A stretch of 64,000 bases of DNA, taken from Sulfurimonas sp. (GTDB taxonomy: Bacteria; Campylobacterota; Campylobacteria; Campylobacterales; Sulfurimonadaceae). The position numbers and the translations under genes were made by a program. The notes beneath the pieces were generated by a model that did not search any database, had not been told where the DNA came from, and saw nothing but the letters and a program-made list of their open reading frames with translations. Of this stretch, positions 18,203-26,547 are shown piece after piece. The stretch spans positions 62,001 through 126,000 of the forward strand of contig JAUZSC010000007.1 of the NCBI GenBank assembly GCA_030949825.1. The letters are read 5' to 3'. Every line of letters begins with the position of its first letter. Positions within the stretch are counted from its first letter, which is position 1.

Positions 18203-19495
18203 CTAAATCTCAATCCCAATAATTTCAACTAATTCATCTCTCATTTTAAAAATATCCTCAACACTAAATTGCCGTAATAAGTCTAATGTTGCTAAATAAC
18301 TTTCTAATCCACTAAGTAAAGCTGGATATGTGAAATCAACACCTCTTTGAATCTGTTTACCACTTAATGATATTAAAAAATCTCGTATTGCCTTTGTATT
18401 ATCACTGTTATCATTTGCAATTTTCCAAATAAGAATACAGGCATTAGAAATGATAAGAAGCCTTTTAAATAGGGCTAGTGGCTCCTTTTGTTGCCACTCT
18501 TCTAAATTAAACCCTGAGGATTTGAGTAGTTTAAAATAGCTTTCTATTTTCCATCTGTAATAATACCACTGCGCTAATGTTTTTGCATCTATCTCTTCAT
18601 CAAAGAGATTAGAAACAAGTAACCACTCTGCTACAACTTCATTTTTATCATTGACTAATCTCTCAACTATAAATCTTAATTTTAGAGTTTTTCCTTTAGT
18701 TCTTTGAAGTTTCCTTTTTCCATTTTTACCTGCTATCATTTTTGTAGCATCTCTTGAGATTGTTATATTGCACTCATTTGCGAATATAGTTACTTTTTTC
18801 TTTTTATAAACTATTTTTTTAACCTCTTTACCAAATGCTAGCTTATCAGCTAATTCTGACTGTTTAATACTTATCGTTTGTTTACTCTTTTCATCATAAT
18901 AATTAACTGTAGAATTCTTCTTACCTCTCAATAAAAAGAGTTGCTTATCTTCATCTAAGCCTCGCATAAAGGCTATGCCATCTGATTCCCTATCAACTAT
19001 ATGAATGATTTTTTTGTCTGTATTTATCGTGTCGCACATATGTTTTGCTCTAACTCTTAGTTCTCCTAAATGAGTTAGATTCATATCTATCTTATCATCA
19101 TATGTTGAGTAAACATTATCTGCTGTTTTAAGGTTATGGTCTAATACTCCTATAGGTTCACCAGTTCTATCACTTGCAGCTATGGCTCCTTGATAGTCAT
19201 AGCCTATTTTCATACATGTATCTTTTCGGTTTTCTGATTTGAGTTCTTTTTTAGAACTATGGTTTTTATAATCTAAATGAGACCAATCTTCTAAGGCTAA
19301 AACATATTTGTCACATTGAGAAACAATCTCTTGTTCTAAATGCTTTTGCAGAGGTTTGTGGAGTTCCTTTATTGTTGCATTTGGATTATTTAAAAATCTC
19401 CAATTGGCTTGAACTTGAGTCATCGGTGGAGTACCAAGCAGTATCTTTAATCCATTTGTAGCTCTCTGTTGAGCATTTATAGCACTCTTTACCAT
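18203..19495 (-). CDS. IS4-family transposase, Tn5-like
   Basis: This 430-residue DDE transposase has the first catalytic Asp in LALEDWSHLDY and the second in HIVDRESDG. The IS4 Y-R-E-K signature is YYYRWKIESYFKLLKSSGF, carrying the catalytic Glu. NWRFLNNPN near the N-terminus matches the Tn5-type N-terminal DNA-binding domain. Upstream of the chosen ATG the frame stays open for 17 codons (DELKSRVYG) to a TAG, similar to the expected N-terminus. The true start is therefore probably further upstream, or the gene is slightly truncated. It would cut and paste the flanking 1.47-kb element. Confidence 0.88.
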   Translation of the reverse strand: MVKSAINAQQRATNGLKILLGTPPMTQVQANWRFLNNPNATIKELHKPLQKHLEQEIVSQCDKYVLALEDWSHLDYKNHSSKKELKSENRKDTCMKIGYDYQGAIAASDRTGEPIGVLDHNLKTADNVYSTYDDKIDMNLTHLGELRVRAKHMCDTINTDKKIIHIVDRESDGIAFMRGLDEDKQLFLLRGKKNSTVNYYDEKSKQTISIKQSELADKLAFGKEVKKIVYKKKKVTIFANECNITISRDATKMIAGKNGKRKLQRTKGKTLKLRFIVERLVNDKNEVVAEWLLVSNLFDEEIDAKTLAQWYYYRWKIESYFKLLKSSGFNLEEWQQKEPLALFKRLLIISNACILIWKIANDNSDNTKAIRDFLISLSGKQIQRGVDFTYPALLSGLESYLATLDLLRQFSVEDIFKMRDELVEIIGIEI

Positions 19496-19570
19496 TACAT
19501 CAAATCTTTTTTTAAACGAAGTTCCATATACTCTACTTTTTAGTTCATCCTAGCAATTTTTGAGCCTTTT

Positions 19571-19619
19571 ATTTGTGTAGAGAGCTATGACTATATCATA
19601 ATTAGTTACTAAAGTAAAC
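19571..19619 (-). repeat. IS terminal inverted repeat, right
   Basis: This is the reverse-complement partner of 18149-18197, with CTAAAGTAAAC at the outer edge and TTGTGTAGAGAG at the inner edge. Confidence 0.8.
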
Positions 19620-19681
19620 TATTTTATTTGCTTTTAAAATTTAAATCGAAGAGAAGAAGATTCAGGAAAGTAGTGTTTAGA

Positions 19682-19777
19682 TATAATTTCGATTGCGGTT
19701 CTGCTGTAGCTATATGCTCAGCACCAACTGCGCATATAGTTTTAGTAAATCCTAAACCGTAAAGGATAGTGATTTAC
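19682..19777 (+). promoter_or_regulatory. Promoter and structured leader of a small ORF
   Basis: A TATAAT box (19682-19687) precedes a leader with two alternative hairpins. GCGGTT/AACTGC plus TGCTG/CAGCA form one; CTATATGC/GCATATAG form a competing perfect 8-bp stem. A third helix pairs TCCT with the AGGA Shine-Dalgarno sequence and GTAAATC with GATTTAC, right up to the ATG at 19778. The layout suggests translational control of the small ORF. It could also be a small RNA in its own right. Confidence 0.5.
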
Positions 19778-19939
19778 ATGTCAAAGATTATAAGACTAAT
19801 CTTAGAAGTCGTTCGCGAAGTACCTAAGTATTTCGCAACGATTAAAACACCGAGAGGGGACAAACCGCTCTCATATGTAAATTATAACATAAAATACTCA
19901 GAAAATTTAAAACTAATTTTACATAAGAATACTTTTTAA
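19778..19939 (+). CDS. Small basic protein of 53 residues behind a structured leader
   Basis: The frame starts MSKIIRLILEVVREVPKYF and includes TPRGDKPLSYVNYN. The first half would form an amphipathic helix and the protein is basic. An AAAGGA Shine-Dalgarno sequence lies 11 bases before the ATG, inside a stem. It is next to an IS, two ATPases and toxin-antitoxin genes. I recognise no family; a small toxin or an IS-associated passenger is possible. Base composition at the 5' end is richer in G and C than the surroundings, which suggests real constraint. Confidence 0.45.
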   Translation: MSKIIRLILEVVREVPKYFATIKTPRGDKPLSYVNYNIKYSENLKLILHKNTF

Positions 19940-19980
19940 GTAAAATAATATTACTAAAGTAATTAAAAGGCTACACAAAT

Positions 19981-20087
19981 GAAAACAATTACACTTAAAG
20001 CAGATGATAAATTCATAAAAAAGCATCGCATGTCTCAGTGAATCAGAACTTATATCTATTAATTTACTCGACCAATATATCCATTAA
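19981..20087 (+). pseudogene. Antitoxin-like remnant
   Basis: The reading MKTITLKADDKFIKK resembles the N-terminal strand of ribbon-helix-helix antitoxins. It stops after 20 codons, but the next frame gives SESELISINLLDQY, as expected for the rest of such a helix. A short AAAAGG RBS-like sequence precedes it. No toxin follows. It is probably a decayed or frameshifted antitoxin. Confidence 0.35.
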
Positions 20088-20117
20088 AATTGACATCCAT
20101 TAAATTAATAGATATAA
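20050..20117. promoter_or_regulatory. 17-bp perfect inverted repeat overlapping a promoter
   Basis: TTATATCTATTAATTTA (20050-20066) is exactly repeated in inverse at 20101-20117, with 33-34 bases between. The right arm covers part of the spacer and most of the -10 box of the following promoter. This is the arrangement of an operator where a dimeric repressor could loop or block RNA polymerase. Confidence 0.6.
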
Positions 20118-20118
20118 T
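20090..20118 (+). promoter_or_regulatory. Sigma-70 promoter of the ATPase gene
   Basis: A perfect TTGACA, a 17-base spacer and a perfect TATAAT lie 19 bases before the ATPase start codon. The RBS AAAGGA follows. Full-consensus promoters are rare in AT-rich Campylobacterota, so strong, tightly repressed transcription is likely. Confidence 0.85.
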
Positions 20119-20136
20119 TACTCTAAAGGATTTTTA

Positions 20137-21249
20137 ATGTTTAAAACAGGCGCTCCAGTAACGGGAAAAGATTTTATCGATAGAAAAAAACATATTCCTC
20201 TTTTTAACACATATTTAGATCAAAATCAATCTTTTATGATTAAGGCTCCAAGAAGATTTGGTAAGACATCTATTATCAAACATTTGTCCCAAGAAAACCC
20301 AAACTACAAATTTGTGTATATTGATATAAAAAGACTAAGTAGTCTACAATCTCTTGCAAACAATATAATTGACAGTGCTTATAAAATATCTACTATTGAT
20401 AACTTTTTATATAAAGCAAAAAACTCTATGTTCGATTTAGTTAAATCAATTCAAAAGATTAAAATAGATGATATCGCAGAAATCACAATCAGGATGTATG
20501 AAAAAGACACACTTGATGAAATGGAATATTTTTTACATAGCTTAGATGTAATGAATACAATAGCAGCTAAAAAAAATATAAATATTAAATTTGTTTTAGA
20601 TGAGTTTCAAGATATTCTTAAAATAGCTTCAAGTGAGATTTTAGATAAGTCCAGGTCTGTTATACAACACCATAACAATATAACATATATATTTTTAGGA
20701 AGTATAGAAACGATTATGACTAAAATCTTTGAACGTAAAGCATCCCCCTTTTTTCATTTTGCGACCATTGTAGAACTACCTCCACTTGATGTAGACGAAC
20801 TGCATACATACAGCAATAATATATTTAATAAAAAGAATATTAAATGTGACTCACTGAAACATCTTTTAAAATATTTAAATGGTCATCCAGACTATTCCTT
20901 ACAAGTACTGCAAAAGTTATATTTTACTGCTATCGCAAATAACATCAACGAACTAACTGAAAAAATTGTATATGAAACTTTAATAGAAGTAATACTTTCA
21001 AATAAAGCATATCTCGAAGAATTGATTTCAAAAGCTAAACAAAAAAAACATCAGCTTGATGTTTTATATTCTATTGCTAACAACAATAAACTAGAACTCG
21101 ATAGTAAAAGTTTATATAATGTTCATAGTTCGCTTGAAGATATCGGTTTGATTAAAAGGATAAAGACGGGAACATACATCATAAATGATATGTTTTTGAA
21201 AATCTATCTACAACAAAAAGATGAGAATATTCAATTAATTGATTATTGA
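20137..21249 (+). CDS. ATPase_2-like P-loop ATPase
   Basis: This 370-residue protein has a Walker A variant APRRFGKTSIIKHL near residue 39, a Walker B FVLDEFQD near residue 155 and a sensor-like TYIFLGSIE. A C-terminal winged-helix-like region follows (LYNVHSSLEDIGLIKR). It shares this plan with the frameshifted ATPase at 17042-18131 on the other side of the IS, so the two are paralogues. Archaeal-type ATPases of this group are common in mobile islands and some act in defence, but no function is established here. Its strong promoter and inverted-repeat operator suggest it is controlled. No partner effector gene follows; topA is next. Confidence 0.75.
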   Translation: MFKTGAPVTGKDFIDRKKHIPLFNTYLDQNQSFMIKAPRRFGKTSIIKHLSQENPNYKFVYIDIKRLSSLQSLANNIIDSAYKISTIDNFLYKAKNSMFDLVKSIQKIKIDDIAEITIRMYEKDTLDEMEYFLHSLDVMNTIAAKKNINIKFVLDEFQDILKIASSEILDKSRSVIQHHNNITYIFLGSIETIMTKIFERKASPFFHFATIVELPPLDVDELHTYSNNIFNKKNIKCDSLKHLLKYLNGHPDYSLQVLQKLYFTAIANNINELTEKIVYETLIEVILSNKAYLEELISKAKQKKHQLDVLYSIANNNKLELDSKSLYNVHSSLEDIGLIKRIKTGTYIINDMFLKIYLQQKDENIQLIDY

Positions 21250-21327
21250 CTTTTCACCATTTAACTTTTTTCGCTACACTTGCAGAACTAAAAACAATTT
21301 TTACTATACTATATATAGGAATACTAT

Positions 21328-23574
21328 TTGAACTTAATTATCGTCGAATCACCTGCTAAAGCTAAGACTATCAAGAACTTTTTAGGTAAAGATTATGAAG
21401 TAATCGCATCTAAGGGTCATATTCGTGATTTACCAAAATCTCGTTTTGGAATCACTGTTGAAGAAGAAACCAATCATCTTATACCTACTTACTCTGTTGC
21501 AAAAGAAAATGCTGCCATTGTTAAAGAGATAAAAGCCCTTGCTAAAAAAGCAGATACGATCTATATCGCGACCGATGAGGATCGCGAGGGTGAGGCTATT
21601 GGTTGGCATATTGCCCATGCTATTAAAAAGGATCCAGCTGAATTACCTAGAATCGTATTTCACGAGATTACAAAAACAGCAATTAAACACGCTCTTGAAT
21701 CTGCTCGTACTTTAGATATGGACATGGTAAATGCCCAACAAGCACGCCGTTTACTTGACCGTGTTGTGGGTTATAAACTCTCACCTCTTCTAGCATCTAA
21801 GATTCAAAAAGGTCTTTCAGGTGGACGGGTTCAGAGTTCTACCCTTAAACTCGTAGTAGACCGTGAACGAGAGATAAAAGCTTTTATTCCCGTTGAATAC
21901 TGGAGTATCGACACTCAGTTTAAAACAAACATAGATGCTAACCTTATTTCTCATAAGGGTGATAAAATTACAAAGATGACTATAGAGAATGAAGCCCAAG
22001 CTAAATCTATAGAAAGAAGTGTAAATGCAGACAGTTATATCATCTCAAAAATAGAGAAAAAACAAAGAAAAAGCTCAACGCCACCACCATTTATGACATC
22101 AACGCTTCAACAAGCTGCATCGAGTAAGCTAGGGTTTACGCCAAAGAGAACGATGATGATAGCTCAAACATTATACGAGGGTGTAAAAACTCCTGATGGA
22201 ACTTCGGGTGTTATTACATATATGAGAACAGATAGTTTAAACCTTGCGGGCGAAGCTGTATCTGCTGTTCGTGGAATTATTGAGAGTCGTTTTGGCGCAA
22301 AGTACCTTCCAAAAGAGCCTAAGGTTTATAGCAAAAAATCTAAGGGTGCACAAGAAGCGCATGAGGCTATTCGCCCTACTATGCTTAACTTCACACCCGA
22401 GATGGCACAAAGTTTTCTAAAAGCTGATGAGATAAAACTTTACCGTTTAATTTATGAGCGTTTTATGTCATGTCAAATGGAAGATGCACAGTTTGAACAA
22501 CAAAGCATTATCTTTACAGGCGATGAAAATGAATTCCGCGCAAGTGGTAGAAGACTAACATTTGATGGTTTTTACGCACTTACAGGGGCAGAAGATAAAG
22601 ATAAACTTCTTCCAACACTTACAAAAGGTGACAAAGCAGAGCTTCAAAGCGTAAAACCTGAGCAACACTTTACAGAACCACCATCACGTTACTCAGAAGC
22701 TAGTCTAATCAAAAAGCTAGAGTCTGAAGGCGTTGGTCGTCCTTCTACCTACGCTCCAACAGTTGCCACGCTAAGTTCTCGTACTTATGTAAACATAGAG
22801 AAAAAGCAAATCGTTCCAACTGAAATGGCTTTTACGGTTACGGACATTCTAGAAAAGCACTTTGCTAACATTGTAGATATCTCTTTTACTGCAAACATGG
22901 AAGAAAAACTCGATGAAGTAAGCGAAGGAAAAGTTGACTGGCAAGATCTTTTAAGTGACTTTTACTTTCCTTTTATGGATCAAGTTGCGGCTGGAAAAGA
23001 AAATATTGTTTCTCTTAAACTTGCTAAACCATTAGGGAGAACCTGTCCTAAATGTGGAGAGAGTGAACTTCTTTTACGTTCTGGTAGATTTGGTAACTTT
23101 ATCGCATGTAGCGGTTTTCCAAAATGTAAATACACTGAACAAGTTGATGAAGAGGGAAATCCTGCTCCAAAACAAGAAAACTTAGCTGATGAAAAATGTG
23201 ATAAATGTGGAAACGACATGCTTATAAAAAATGGTAGAAATGGACAGTTTTTAGCATGTAGCGATTATCCTGATTGTAAAAATACAAAAAGTATAAACGT
23301 AGAAGAAAAACAAAGTGAAACTCCATGTCCAGACTGTGGTGGAACAATAAGTCTTAAAAATTCTCGTCGTGGTCCATTTTGGGGATGTGAGGGTTATCCT
23401 GAATGTAAATTCATCTCTAAATTTGAACCAACAACTATAAAGTGTAAAGAAAAAGGCTGTAAAACAGGTCTTCTTGCTGAGAGAACATACAGAAATAAAG
23501 ATGTGTATGAGTGTGTAAAGTGTAAGGCACGAACTCCTAGAGAAGTTGCATCTACTACGGAAGAAGAAAAATAA
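21328..23574 (+). CDS. topA: DNA topoisomerase I
   Basis: This 748-residue type IA topoisomerase relaxes negatively supercoiled DNA. The TOPRIM domain starts at LIIVESPAKAK and has ATDEDREGEAIGWH. The active-site Tyr is in TYMRTDS. Four C-terminal Cys4 zinc-ribbon repeats follow (CPKCG...CSGFPKC, CDKCG...CSDYPDC, CPDCG...CEGYPEC, and a shorter last one). The start is TTG at 21328, where family alignment demands MNLIIVES. The long ORF is undisturbed, in contrast to the frameshifts elsewhere. Confidence 0.97.
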   Translation: MNLIIVESPAKAKTIKNFLGKDYEVIASKGHIRDLPKSRFGITVEEETNHLIPTYSVAKENAAIVKEIKALAKKADTIYIATDEDREGEAIGWHIAHAIKKDPAELPRIVFHEITKTAIKHALESARTLDMDMVNAQQARRLLDRVVGYKLSPLLASKIQKGLSGGRVQSSTLKLVVDREREIKAFIPVEYWSIDTQFKTNIDANLISHKGDKITKMTIENEAQAKSIERSVNADSYIISKIEKKQRKSSTPPPFMTSTLQQAASSKLGFTPKRTMMIAQTLYEGVKTPDGTSGVITYMRTDSLNLAGEAVSAVRGIIESRFGAKYLPKEPKVYSKKSKGAQEAHEAIRPTMLNFTPEMAQSFLKADEIKLYRLIYERFMSCQMEDAQFEQQSIIFTGDENEFRASGRRLTFDGFYALTGAEDKDKLLPTLTKGDKAELQSVKPEQHFTEPPSRYSEASLIKKLESEGVGRPSTYAPTVATLSSRTYVNIEKKQIVPTEMAFTVTDILEKHFANIVDISFTANMEEKLDEVSEGKVDWQDLLSDFYFPFMDQVAAGKENIVSLKLAKPLGRTCPKCGESELLLRSGRFGNFIACSGFPKCKYTEQVDEEGNPAPKQENLADEKCDKCGNDMLIKNGRNGQFLACSDYPDCKNTKSINVEEKQSETPCPDCGGTISLKNSRRGPFWGCEGYPECKFISKFEPTTIKCKEKGCKTGLLAERTYRNKDVYECVKCKARTPREVASTTEEEK

Positions 23575-23647
23575 ATCTCTCGTCGATAGACATAGCTTTA
23601 GTGCAAGGAATTGAAGCGGGGCTTTGCTCCGATTTAAGGAAACAAAT

Positions 23648-24175
23648 ATGATTAAAATAGGTATTATCTCAGACACCCATAAAAAGCTTAAGAAGGCTAA
23701 AAAAGCTCTCACTATGCTTTTAGAAAATGGTGCTGAGTTTATTGTCCATGCTGGAGATATTGTAGATGCAGAGGTACTTGAACTTCTAAAAAACTGTGGA
23801 AAAAGATATGTCGCAGTCTATGGAAATAATGACTCACATCTACTTTCACTTCATAAGGAGTACAATCTAGTAGAAGAACCTTATTACTTCAAACTCGCAA
23901 ATACAAAGTTCAAACTTATGCATCTACCCTATTATATGGCTACAGATGCTGAAGTTGTTTTATCGGGTCATACCCATATATTTCATAGTGAGTTTCAAAA
24001 TGGCACACTCTTTTTAAATCCTGGTGAAGTCTGTGCTAGAAACAAACCTGTCTCAGGATGTGCTATGCTTGAAGTTACAAATACTACTTTTATCGTCACA
24101 CATTATCAAAGACCAAAGAAAGCGAAGTACTTTACACAAGAGCAGTTTTCATACACAAGGATAAAAAATGTCTGA
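23648..24175 (+). CDS. YfcE/MJ0936-type metallophosphoesterase
   Basis: This 175-residue calcineurin-like phosphodiesterase has the five metal-binding motifs in order: ISDTH, HAGDI, YGNND, LSGHTH and LNPGE. Such enzymes hydrolyse phosphodiesters using Mn or Ni; the natural substrate is usually unknown. I prefer the ATG at 23648 (MIKIGIISDTH), which has an AAGGA RBS, over the upstream TTG in the track. A GC-rich hairpin (CGGGGC/GCTCCG) precedes it. It overlaps bioB by 8 bases, so both are cotranscribed. Confidence 0.88.
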   Translation: MIKIGIISDTHKKLKKAKKALTMLLENGAEFIVHAGDIVDAEVLELLKNCGKRYVAVYGNNDSHLLSLHKEYNLVEEPYYFKLANTKFKLMHLPYYMATDAEVVLSGHTHIFHSEFQNGTLFLNPGEVCARNKPVSGCAMLEVTNTTFIVTHYQRPKKAKYFTQEQFSYTRIKNV

Positions 24176-25013
24176 AGAAATTTTTCTTTGTGCAATTTGT
24201 AATATTAACAGCGGAACTTGCTTAGAAGATTGTAAATTTTGCTCACAAAGTGTGCGTTATAAGGCAGACATAGACCGATATAAACAAAAAGAGATGCAGC
24301 TTATCTTAGATGAAGCAAGAACAGCAAGAGATGCTGGAGCACTTGGCTTTTGTCTTGTGACTGCAGACAAAGGACTCAGACCTAAAACACTTGAATTTGT
24401 TTGTGATGTAGCTAAAACTATTACTAAAGAAGTTCCCCAACTTCGTCTTATTGCGTGTAATGGAACAGCATCTCTTGAGCAACTTCTCGTTTTAAAAGAA
24501 GCAGGAATCAAAGCTTATAATCATAATCTTGAAACTTCAGAGTCTTTTTACAAAGAAATATGCACAACGCATCCTTGGAGTGAAAGATACGAGACCTGTC
24601 AAAATGTAAATAAATCTGGTTTAGTGCTTATAACAGGTGGAATTTTTGGTCTTGGAGAATCCGAGGAAGATAGAGTTTCAATGCTTAAGTCTTTGGAATC
24701 TTTAAATCCAACTTCTGTTCCAATAAATTTTTATCATCACAATGTTGCCCTAGAACTTCAAGCCAACCCATTAACAGTTGATGAGTCTTTAGCCCTTATT
24801 CGGCTCACACGAAAAATGATTCCAAAAGCACAAAGAATTATGGTCGCGGGTGGAAGAGAGTTAATGTTTGGAGACAGACAAGAAGAAATCTTTGAAAATG
24901 GCGCAAATTCAATCGTTGTAGGAAACTATCTAACAACATCAGGTAGAATAGCCAGCAAAGATTTAGATATGTTAAAAACACTCAACCTAGAAGTAGCGAA
25001 AAAAGTAAACTAA
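24168..25013 (+). CDS. bioB: Biotin synthase
   Basis: This 281-residue radical SAM enzyme inserts sulfur into dethiobiotin. The 4Fe-4S/SAM motif is CLEDCKFCSQS at residues 17-27, giving the CxxxCxxC pattern. Typical BioB features follow: YNHNLETS, GGIFGLGE, INFYHHN (in place of the more usual LNP-type loop) and the conserved Arg in MVAGGRE. It is shorter than the roughly 345-residue enterobacterial BioB, as in other Campylobacterota. It overlaps the phosphoesterase gene upstream and is followed within 10 bases by the antiporter gene. Confidence 0.93.
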   Translation: MSEEIFLCAICNINSGTCLEDCKFCSQSVRYKADIDRYKQKEMQLILDEARTARDAGALGFCLVTADKGLRPKTLEFVCDVAKTITKEVPQLRLIACNGTASLEQLLVLKEAGIKAYNHNLETSESFYKEICTTHPWSERYETCQNVNKSGLVLITGGIFGLGESEEDRVSMLKSLESLNPTSVPINFYHHNVALELQANPLTVDESLALIRLTRKMIPKAQRIMVAGGRELMFGDRQEEIFENGANSIVVGNYLTTSGRIASKDLDMLKTLNLEVAKKVN

Positions 25014-25022
25014 GGTATAAAT

Positions 25023-26179
25023 ATGGATGAAAATGTAACACTCATCATTACGATTGCTGTCATTATTGTATTTTCACCATTTTTTGCCAAACTTCTTAAA
25101 CTTCCAACTACTCCTATTGAAATAATACTGGGTTCTATACTTGCTTATCTTGGTTTTATCCATGATGGGCATCTCTTTGAAATAGCCGCTGAAATAGGCT
25201 TTTTATATCTAATGTTTATTGCGGGAACTGAGATCAACCTCAAGGATGTTTTAAAAACTCCCGCATCTATCATAAAAAGAGTCGTTTTTTATCTTAGTAT
25301 TTTATACGCATTTTCCATCTTTTTTTTCACTCTACTTTAACCTTGGAAATATTTTTATTCTTCTTTTACCGCTTATTTCTGTTGGACTTGTCGCTACACT
25401 CAGTAAAGAATACGGAAAGACTCCATGGCTCGACATCTCTATGACTGCAGGAGGGATTGGAGAAGTTGTGAGTATCGCCATTTTAACTATAACCTCAGCA
25501 GGACTAGAATCAGGACTGGGACTAGAACTCTTTAAAACACTTTTTGCACTCATGCTGTTTTTAATTATTATGTTTTTCATTTTCCGTAGCATGCAGTTAC
25601 TTTTTTTGGTGGTACCCTGAAGTTTCCATGCTACTTATGCCACAAAAAGACAATCAAGAGCAAGACATACGACTCTCTCTTGGTATATTTTTACTCCTTG
25701 TAGCATCTATGCTCTACCTCGACCTTGAACTTGCCTTTGGTGCATTTCTAGCGGGAATATTTATTCCAACATTTTTTGAACATAAACATGAACTTCCAGA
25801 AAAACTTGCTTCATTTGGATTTGGTTTTTTAATTCCTATCTTTTTTATTCATATTGGTACAGCTTTTGATTTAAGTGCTTTGGCATTAGATGGTTTAATC
25901 TATAAGGCTTTTCTTATTGTGTTAGCGATGACTTCTATGCGTCTTATTGCATCGCTTGTTTTTATCAAAAACCTTGGCTTTATCGACTCCATTCTTATGG
26001 GACTCTCGCATTCTATGCCTTTAACCTTACTTATAGCAATGGCTACACTCGCATTTAATGCACAGAGTATTGACCAACTTCACTACTATGCTTTTATCTT
26101 AGCGGCACTTTTTCAAGTTATTAGTGTTATGATTATCATCAAACTTATTAACAACTATAAGCTTGCAAGGAGTCTTTGA
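25023..26179 (+). pseudogene. CPA2-family cation/proton antiporter (KefB-like), two frameshifts
   Basis: The joined reading is about 385 residues with many membrane helices. The track pieces are 25023-25340 (N-terminal helices, FFAKLLKLPTTP) and 25628-26179 (LAFGAFLAGIFIPT, a motif of Na/H exchanger domain helices). A middle section in a third frame reads NLGNIFILLLPLISVGLVAT and TAGGIGEVVSIAIL. Breaks fall in T-runs near 25322 and 25603. After the second, WWYPEVSMLLMP joins smoothly. No C-terminal TrkA-N domain follows. The likely role is K+ or Na+ for H+ exchange at the inner membrane. Sequencing indels are likely. Confidence 0.78.
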
Positions 26180-26547
26180 TGCCACGCTCTGTTTTGTTGC
26201 AACTTGCTCGTGATTCCATAGTAGAAGTTTTTGCTGCACAAAGAACTATAGAGAAAGAGCATCTGATCCAAAAGCATCCTTTATTGAGTCAAAAAATAAA
26301 AACGCAGGTAAATATTTATCTAAACAATGAACTCAGAGGAACAGCTGCATCTAGCAATGCTACATCAACATTAATCGAAGATATTATCCGCAATTCAAAA
26401 CGCTCTGCTTTTGAAGATTCTAATTTTTCACCACTTTGCACAAGTGAATACTTGTCGTGTGAAATCGAGATTATACTTACAACTCCCGATGGAGTTATAT
26501 CTGAAAAAGATGAGGCTATTCTAGTAGAGAAGGAAACTTTGTCATAA
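26179..26547 (+). CDS. AMMECR1-like small protein
   Basis: This 122-residue protein begins at an ATG overlapping the antiporter stop (TGATG). The order LLQLARDSI, then NNELRGTAASSN, then AFEDSNFSPL is like the core of the AMMECR1 family (LARxxI, LRGCIG, RFxPL). The usual Cys of LRGCIG is replaced and the protein is shorter than most members. The family's function is unclear. Its 3' end overlaps the convergent msrA gene by 32 bases. Confidence 0.5.
   Translation: MPRSVLLQLARDSIVEVFAAQRTIEKEHLIQKHPLLSQKIKTQVNIYLNNELRGTAASSNATSTLIEDIIRNSKRSAFEDSNFSPLCTSEYLSCEIEIILTTPDGVISEKDEAILVEKETLS

Larger units (their letters stand above)
18149..19619 (-). mobile_element. IS4-family (Tn5-like) insertion sequence
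   Basis: The element is 1471 bp and holds one DDE transposase gene. Its ends are 49-bp ungapped imperfect inverted repeats. They share the identical outer block GTTTACTTTAG and the inner block CTCTCTACACAA, with scattered mismatches between. No clear 9-bp target duplication is visible at the flanks, so the insertion is either old or the outer boundaries differ by a few bases. It separates two related ATPase genes and lies inside the toxin-antitoxin island. Confidence 0.8.

Noticed and set aside
18140-19628. Target-site duplication around the IS element
   Set aside because: The nine bases on each side (CTTAAATTT and TATTTTATT) do not match; only general AT-richness is shared.
23590-23640. GC-rich hairpin before the phosphoesterase gene as a strong terminator
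   Set aside because: CGGGGC/GCTCCG pairs with one G-U, but no T tract follows and the downstream gene starts within 20 bases, so a terminator is doubtful.
23251-23712. 153-residue antisense ORF over the end of topA
   Set aside because: It is antisense to the conserved zinc-ribbon repeats and has a Phe/Cys/Ser-rich composition typical of a shadow frame.
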